Shown in pieces: positions 59,640 to 64,000 of a stretch of 64,000 bases of DNA. How positions within the stretch are numbered: the stretch's first letter is position 1; each line of letters begins with the position of its first letter. The position numbers and the translations under genes were made by a program. Source of the stretch: UMGS1668 sp035447605 (GTDB lineage: Bacteria; Bacillota; Clostridia; Oscillospirales; Ruminococcaceae); contig DAOTHJ010000001.1 in the NCBI GenBank assembly GCA_035447605.1, positions 62,001-126,000 of the forward strand, given 5' to 3'. Under the pieces are notes generated by a model that did not search any database, was not told the origin of the DNA, and saw only the letters and a program-made list of their open reading frames with translations.

Positions 59640-60969
59640 AAAATTTGAACCGACATATACCGAGCTGATTGCTTTCAGCTTTCTCGGCGTCATCACGGTC
59701 GGCGGCCTGCTACTGCTTCTGCCGATCTCCTCCGCCGACGGAACCTGGACCACACCCCTCACCGCCTTCTTTACCGCCACAAGCGCGACCTGTGTGACGG
59801 GGCTTGTCGTCACCGATACCTATACACACTGGTCGTTTTTCGGACAACTGGTCATCCTGGCGATGATTCAGATCGGCGGACTCGGATTCATGACGGTCAT
59901 GACCGCCTTTGCCGTCGCCATACGCAAAAAAATCGGGCTTCACGAGCGTTCCCTGCTGATGCAGGCGGCCGGCTCGATGACCCACGGCGGCCTGATCCGG
60001 CTGACGCGCCGGATCATCGCAATTACGGCTTTCTTTGAATTCCTTGGAGCCTGCATGCTCTCGATCCGGTTTATCCCACAGATGGGATTGGCGGAAGGGA
60101 TCTGGAACGCCATTTTCCACAGCGTCTCCGCCTTCTGCAACGCGGGCTTCGATATCATGGGAAAGTACGGCCCGTTTTCCTCTTTTACCGGATATGTCGG
60201 AGACCCTCTGGTCAGCTTAACACTGATCTCTCTGATTGTCGTCGGCGGCATCGGTTTCCTTGTTTGGGACGACATCATCAAAAATAAATTTCATTACGGA
60301 AAATATGATCTGCATACCAAACTCGTCCTTGATACGACGGGCATTCTGATCCTCAGCGGATGGGTCATCTTTCTGCTGACGGAGGCGGACGAAAGCCTCG
60401 CCGGCATGCCTCTTGGAGAAAAGATCCTTGCCTCCCTGTTTCAGTCCATCACGCCGAGAACGGCCGGCTTCAACACCATCGATACCGCGAGCCTTTCCGA
60501 CGGCGGCACTATCCTGACGCTCTTTCTGATGTTTATCGGCGGCAGCCCCGGCTCCACCGCCGGCGGCATCAAAACGACAACGATCGCCGTGTTGCTGCTG
60601 GATACCATCGCCACGGCTACCATGCAGAGCAGCATCAACATTCACAAACGCAAACTTGACGACGCCATGGTCAAGCGTGCCAGCGCCATCGCCATCGTCT
60701 ATGGGTTCGGCATCATGGTGGCCTCCTTCGCGATCTATGCCTTGGAACCTTTCGGCATGAAGGAGACGCTCTTTGAAGTCACTTCCGCGGTCGGCACCGT
60801 AGGACTGAGCATGGGAATCACTCCCCAGCTCTGCTCCGTATCACGGCTGATCCTCATGCTCATGATGTTCGCCGGCAGAGTCGGCGGCCTGTCGTTTGTC
60901 TTGCTTCTTGGAGAAAAAAGGAAGGGCCGGGTAACGGAGCTTCCCACTGAAAATATATTAATTGGTTAA
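59632..60969 (+). CDS. ktrB: KtrB potassium channel-like uptake subunit
   Basis: 445 residues, TrkH/KtrB superfamily with four membrane-pore-membrane repeats. The selectivity-filter segments are TSATCVTGLVV, AFCNAGFDIMG, TPRTAGFNTID and TVGLSMGITP, one glycine each. It imports potassium in complex with the KtrA ring encoded next. ATG at 59632 overlaps the previous gene. Confidence 0.92.
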   Translation: MYKKFEPTYTELIAFSFLGVITVGGLLLLLPISSADGTWTTPLTAFFTATSATCVTGLVVTDTYTHWSFFGQLVILAMIQIGGLGFMTVMTAFAVAIRKKIGLHERSLLMQAAGSMTHGGLIRLTRRIIAITAFFEFLGACMLSIRFIPQMGLAEGIWNAIFHSVSAFCNAGFDIMGKYGPFSSFTGYVGDPLVSLTLISLIVVGGIGFLVWDDIIKNKFHYGKYDLHTKLVLDTTGILILSGWVIFLLTEADESLAGMPLGEKILASLFQSITPRTAGFNTIDTASLSDGGTILTLFLMFIGGSPGSTAGGIKTTTIAVLLLDTIATATMQSSINIHKRKLDDAMVKRASAIAIVYGFGIMVASFAIYALEPFGMKETLFEVTSAVGTVGLSMGITPQLCSVSRLILMLMMFAGRVGGLSFVLLLGEKRKGRVTELPTENILIG

Positions 60970-60985
60970 GGAGATAAGTGCGTTT

Positions 60986-61636
60986 ATGAAATCCATCCTT
61001 GTGATCGGAATGGGCGAATTCGGCATCCATCTTGCAAAAAAAATGCAGGAGCTCGGCAACGACGTCATGGTCGTGGACCGGAATCCGGAGATCATCGAGC
61101 AGGTTGCTCCGCAGTTCACCGATTCCCTGATCGGCGACTGCACGAATGAAGCGGTGCTTCAGTCGCTCGGCATCAACAACTTCGACATCTGCTTTGTGAC
61201 GACCGGCTCGGATTTCCAGGCCTCCCTGGTGATCACTTCCCTGCTCAAGAAGCTCAACGCCCAATACATCGTTTCAAAGGCGAAACAGGAGATCCAAAAG
61301 GAACTCCTCTACAAGATCGGGGCCAACGAGGTCATCTACCCGGAACCGGACCTTGCGGAGAGGCTGTCGATCCGCTACAACGCGAACAACATCTTTGATT
61401 TTATCCCGGTCACGGACAATTACGCGATCTATGAGATTCCGGTCCCGGCCGCCTGGGTCAATTTGACCATCAAAGAGATCAATGTCCGCCAGAAATTCCA
61501 CGTCAACATCATCGCCGTCAAACAGGGAAATTCCCTGAATCCGGCGCCCGGCGGGGATTACTGCTTCCAGAAGGACGACCACATCGTCGTCATCGGGGAA
61601 TCCCTGTATATCTTCAGAATCGCAGGGAAATCCTGA
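60986..61636 (+). CDS. ktrA: KtrA potassium uptake regulatory subunit
   Basis: 216 residues: RCK_N Rossmann domain (VIGMGEFGIHLAKKM, GxGxxG present; VVDRNPEII acidic ribose site) and RCK_C domain (about 135-216). It binds ATP/ADP or NAD(H) and c-di-AMP in related systems and gates KtrB. AAGGAGATAAGTGCGTTT precedes the ATG, 16 bp after ktrB. Confidence 0.92.
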   Translation: MKSILVIGMGEFGIHLAKKMQELGNDVMVVDRNPEIIEQVAPQFTDSLIGDCTNEAVLQSLGINNFDICFVTTGSDFQASLVITSLLKKLNAQYIVSKAKQEIQKELLYKIGANEVIYPEPDLAERLSIRYNANNIFDFIPVTDNYAIYEIPVPAAWVNLTIKEINVRQKFHVNIIAVKQGNSLNPAPGGDYCFQKDDHIVVIGESLYIFRIAGKS

Positions 61637-61740
61637 CTGGAATTCCCGCGGGGCCGGTTCCATTTCCCTGCGTCACACGCAGAAAGACGGAGGACCGGAA
61701 ACCGTACAGATACGGCGTGACCGCCTGTTTAAACAAAAGA

Positions 61741-61771
61741 AAAAGGAGAGGCTTGCCCTCTCCTTTTTTAT
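61741..61771. terminator. Bidirectional terminator between ktrA and kdpE
   Basis: AAAAGGAGAGG and CCTCTCCTTTT form an 11-bp stem with a short loop and T-run on both strands. Confidence 0.88.
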
Positions 61772-62460
61772 TTATCCGCGAACCGGTACCCGATTCCGAC
61801 CTCCGTAAAAATATACTGCGGGTTGGCCGTATCCTTTTCGATCTTTCGCCGCAGGGAGGCCATGCAGACGCGGATGCTCTTGGCGTCCCCGGTCTCCTCA
61901 TAGCCCCAGACCTCTTTCATGATCTGGGAATGGGTGACCACCTTGCCGCAGTTCTCGGCGAGCAGCACGAGCAGCTTGTACTCCAGCGGCGTCAGATGGA
62001 CCTCCTCCTCATCCAGAAAGATGCGGTGGCGCTCCGTATCGATGGTGAGCGCGCCGAAATGCAGGACGGTCTCCGGCTGCGTGAGATCCCGGCGGTCAAT
62101 AAACCGCTCCATCACCCGGATGCGCGCCAGCAGTTCCGTCATCGAGAACGGCTTCGTCACATAGTCGTTTGCGCCGAGATCCAGCGCCGCGACCTTGTCG
62201 TCATCCATCCCGCGCGCCGAGACAATCAGGATCGGAATCTCCGAGACCTTCCGGACCTCCTGAATGATCTCGTTCCCATCCATATCCGGGAGCCCGAGAT
62301 CGAGCAGGATGATATCCGGATTCTGCGTGCAGAAGGCGAGAATCCCCTGTTTTCCGGTCGCCGCGGTCGTCACCTTATAATTTTTTGCCTTGAGCGCCAT
62401 CGACATGAAGTTGACGATCTTCGGATCGTCCTCCACCAGCAAAATATGAATCTGCTCCAT
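61768..62460 (-). CDS. kdpE: KdpE-like OmpR-family response regulator
   Basis: 230 residues: receiver domain with phosphoacceptor D54 (ILLDLGLPDMDG), DD at 11-12 and switch lysine in YVTKPFS, and a C-terminal winged-helix (LTPLEYKLLVLLAENCGKVVTH in parts, SIRVCMASLRRKIE, VGIGYRF). It is transcribed after the sensor gene with 1 bp between. kdpFABC is not in the window; the neighbour is ktrAB, a plausible target. Confidence 0.88.
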   Translation of the reverse strand: MEQIHILLVEDDPKIVNFMSMALKAKNYKVTTAATGKQGILAFCTQNPDIILLDLGLPDMDGNEIIQEVRKVSEIPILIVSARGMDDDKVAALDLGANDYVTKPFSMTELLARIRVMERFIDRRDLTQPETVLHFGALTIDTERHRIFLDEEEVHLTPLEYKLLVLLAENCGKVVTHSQIMKEVWGYEETGDAKSIRVCMASLRRKIEKDTANPQYIFTEVGIGYRFADK

Positions 62461-62461
62461 C

Positions 62462-63919
62462 TTATCCCTCGGTTTCCTCCGCTTCTTCATCCGGAATATA
62501 AAATCGGAACACGGCCCCGCCGGAAGCACGGTTCTCCGCCGTAATGCGCCCGCCGTGCGCCTCCACAATGGCTTTGCAGATGGAGAGACCGAGCCCTACG
62601 CCCCGCCCCTTATCCGACATGTTGCGCGGCAGGGTGACAAAGTCGTCGAACAGCGTGCCGAGAAGGCCCTCGTCGATCCCGTGCCCGTTGTCGGCGCACT
62701 CGAAGACGACATCCCCGCCGGAACGATAAACCGAAAGCTCGATCTTTACCTGCCCGCCCGCGTGCTTACAGGCGTTGCTGATCAGGTTGACGAGCACCTG
62801 CACGATCAGCGTGCCGTCCACGCGGACCATCAGGATCTCCTCCGGCAGATGCACCTGAAGCTCGTTGCCCTCAAGGAAGGTCCGTGTCTGGGCCGCCGCC
62901 TGGCCGATCAGATCGTCCGCCGCTTCATAGTTCTTTTTGATCTCCATCCGGCCGTCGGTGATCCGCGTCATATCGAGGATATTCTGGGCGGTCAGCATAA
63001 ACATCGAGGAATCTTCGTGGATATCCTTGGCAAGCTCAAGCACCTCCTCATCCGAGAGGGAGTCGTAGTTGTCGATGATGAGGCCGCTCGCGCCGGAGAT
63101 TGCGGTGAGCGGCGTGCGGATGTCGTGCGACAAGCTGCGCAATAGGGAGGTTTTCAGGTGCTCCTTCTCCATCGCAAGGCGGATCTTTTCCCGCTCAAGA
63201 TAGATGAATTCGCGGTCGAGCACGATCGCCATCTGATGCACGACGGCCTGAAACAGCTTCGTATGCTCCTCCGACGGTTTCCCTGGGCGCCGGTTGACCG
63301 ACAGCGTGCCGATCACGCTCGCCAGCCCCTGAATCGGAAACACCGGATCGCCCTCGGAGGCCTCGTAGCCCTCACTTTTATATTCTGTATTCCCCGTATC
63401 GAATTTGCCGCTGTCCAGCCGGACGCAGCAGTCATACTTCGTGTGGTCATGGATGAAACGGATTCCGTTCATCACAATGTTTTCCGTTCCGGTCAGGTTG
63501 AGAAAGCTCTCCGTAATTTCATACATCAGCTGCGTGGTTTTCTGATTTTCCTTTGCAATGCTGGCCTGCTCCCGGAATTTGGAGGACATCGCCCCGCAGA
63601 TGGACGCCGCGATCAGGAAGAACACCATCAGCAGCATATCCTGAGGATCGCGGATCGCCATCGTATGAAGCGGCTCAGTAAAGAAAAAGTTGAACAGAAA
63701 CACGCTGATCACGGCGGAAAGCAGGCCGTAGAAATAGCCCTTTGTAAAAACGGTGGTCAGCAGAACGCCCAGAAGGAAAATCATCAGCACGTTTTCCTTG
63801 GCGACCCCGATATGGTAAACGAACAGCGAAAGCAGCGTGGAGCCCGCGCAGATCAACAGCACGTTTCCGAGGCAGAACAAATGCATCTTCAGGTTTTGAC
63901 GCTGAAAAAAGGAATCCAT
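62462..63919 (-). CDS. KdpD-like sensor histidine kinase, short form
   Basis: 485 residues. Four membrane helices of the KdpD DUF4118 domain (about 15-110, FFFTEPLHTMAIRDPQD is diagnostic) are followed by a GAF-like region, H-box SLSHDIRTPLTA (H265), N-box NLISNACKHA, and G boxes DNGHGID and GRGVGLGLSI. The N-terminal KdpD and universal-stress domains of the full 900-residue protein are missing. ATG at 63919 lies 9 nt after GGAG; a GTG at 63928 is directly on it. The 80 bp left in the window hold nothing recognised. Confidence 0.87.
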   Translation of the reverse strand: MDSFFQRQNLKMHLFCLGNVLLICAGSTLLSLFVYHIGVAKENVLMIFLLGVLLTTVFTKGYFYGLLSAVISVFLFNFFFTEPLHTMAIRDPQDMLLMVFFLIAASICGAMSSKFREQASIAKENQKTTQLMYEITESFLNLTGTENIVMNGIRFIHDHTKYDCCVRLDSGKFDTGNTEYKSEGYEASEGDPVFPIQGLASVIGTLSVNRRPGKPSEEHTKLFQAVVHQMAIVLDREFIYLEREKIRLAMEKEHLKTSLLRSLSHDIRTPLTAISGASGLIIDNYDSLSDEEVLELAKDIHEDSSMFMLTAQNILDMTRITDGRMEIKKNYEAADDLIGQAAAQTRTFLEGNELQVHLPEEILMVRVDGTLIVQVLVNLISNACKHAGGQVKIELSVYRSGGDVVFECADNGHGIDEGLLGTLFDDFVTLPRNMSDKGRGVGLGLSICKAIVEAHGGRITAENRASGGAVFRFYIPDEEAEETEG

Positions 63920-64000
63920 TCTGCTCACTCCTGTTCCCCGAATTTTTGGCTGTGGCCTCGTTCCGTCTCCGCGGCGGAGGGGCGGCCCCTGTTTTTCCCT

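Overview
The window is chromosomal DNA from an endospore-forming member of the Bacillota, most likely a GC-rich (roughly mid-to-high 50s percent GC by eye) anaerobic clostridium. The evidence is a Csp-Csp-SleC germination locus and a SleL-like LysM/GH18 protein, an S-box (SAM-I) riboswitch, a PyrR-type attenuator, GGAGG ribosome binding sites with frequent TTG/GTG starts, and an NADH/ferredoxin flavoprotein complex of the anaerobic electron-bifurcating kind. No phage, insertion sequence or CRISPR array is visible.

Layout, left to right. 0-10 kb: 3' part of a RecD2 helicase, an MreB-like protein, a homodimeric-type ABC exporter, a CDF metal exporter, and a MarR-controlled operon for a heterodimeric ABC exporter. 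10-16.5 kb: SHOCT membrane protein, tRNA-Ala(CGC), a YtrA-type GntR/ABC operon, a frameshifted peroxiredoxin, and a hydrolase-TetR operon with its operator. 16.5-23 kb: zinc-ribbon membrane protein, then the minus-strand germination operon (small protein, two subtilases with intact triads, SleC). 23-27.7 kb: cyclic-di-GMP signalling (SBP-GGDEF-EAL protein, and an HPt plus REC-GGDEF pair behind a long leader). 28-34.7 kb: a three-gene island of eCIS-type parts (double AAA+ ATPase, 1154-residue DUF4157/HExxH protein, small chaperone-like protein) without injection-system structural genes. 35-37 kb: uracil permease behind a PyrR attenuator and a small protein. 37.4-42 kb: three-subunit NuoE/NuoF/NfnB-like flavin iron-sulfur complex resembling the Stn transhydrogenase. 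42-47 kb: aldehyde dehydrogenase, glycosyltransferase with a long leader, small hypotheticals, DUF2284 protein. 47-54 kb: a SAM-I riboswitch operon of two SAM hydrolase paralogues and a complete ECF transporter (S, fused A-A', T), then an N-formylglutamate amidohydrolase-like protein and a GNAT. 54-58.9 kb: PAP2 phosphatase, EFR1 ferrodoxin, hypothetical, YiiX-like hydrolase, SleL-like protein. 58.9-64 kb: KtrAB potassium uptake with an extra RCK-like subunit, facing a KdpDE-like two-component system.

The most distinctive points are the SAM-riboswitch/SAM-hydrolase/ECF operon, in which the first hydrolase has lost its catalytic histidine, and the orphan eCIS-type trio. Many promoters could be read as a -35 and -10 with exactly 17 bp between them, and several have operator palindromes beside the -10. 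Names rest on motif recognition by reading; no database search was run.
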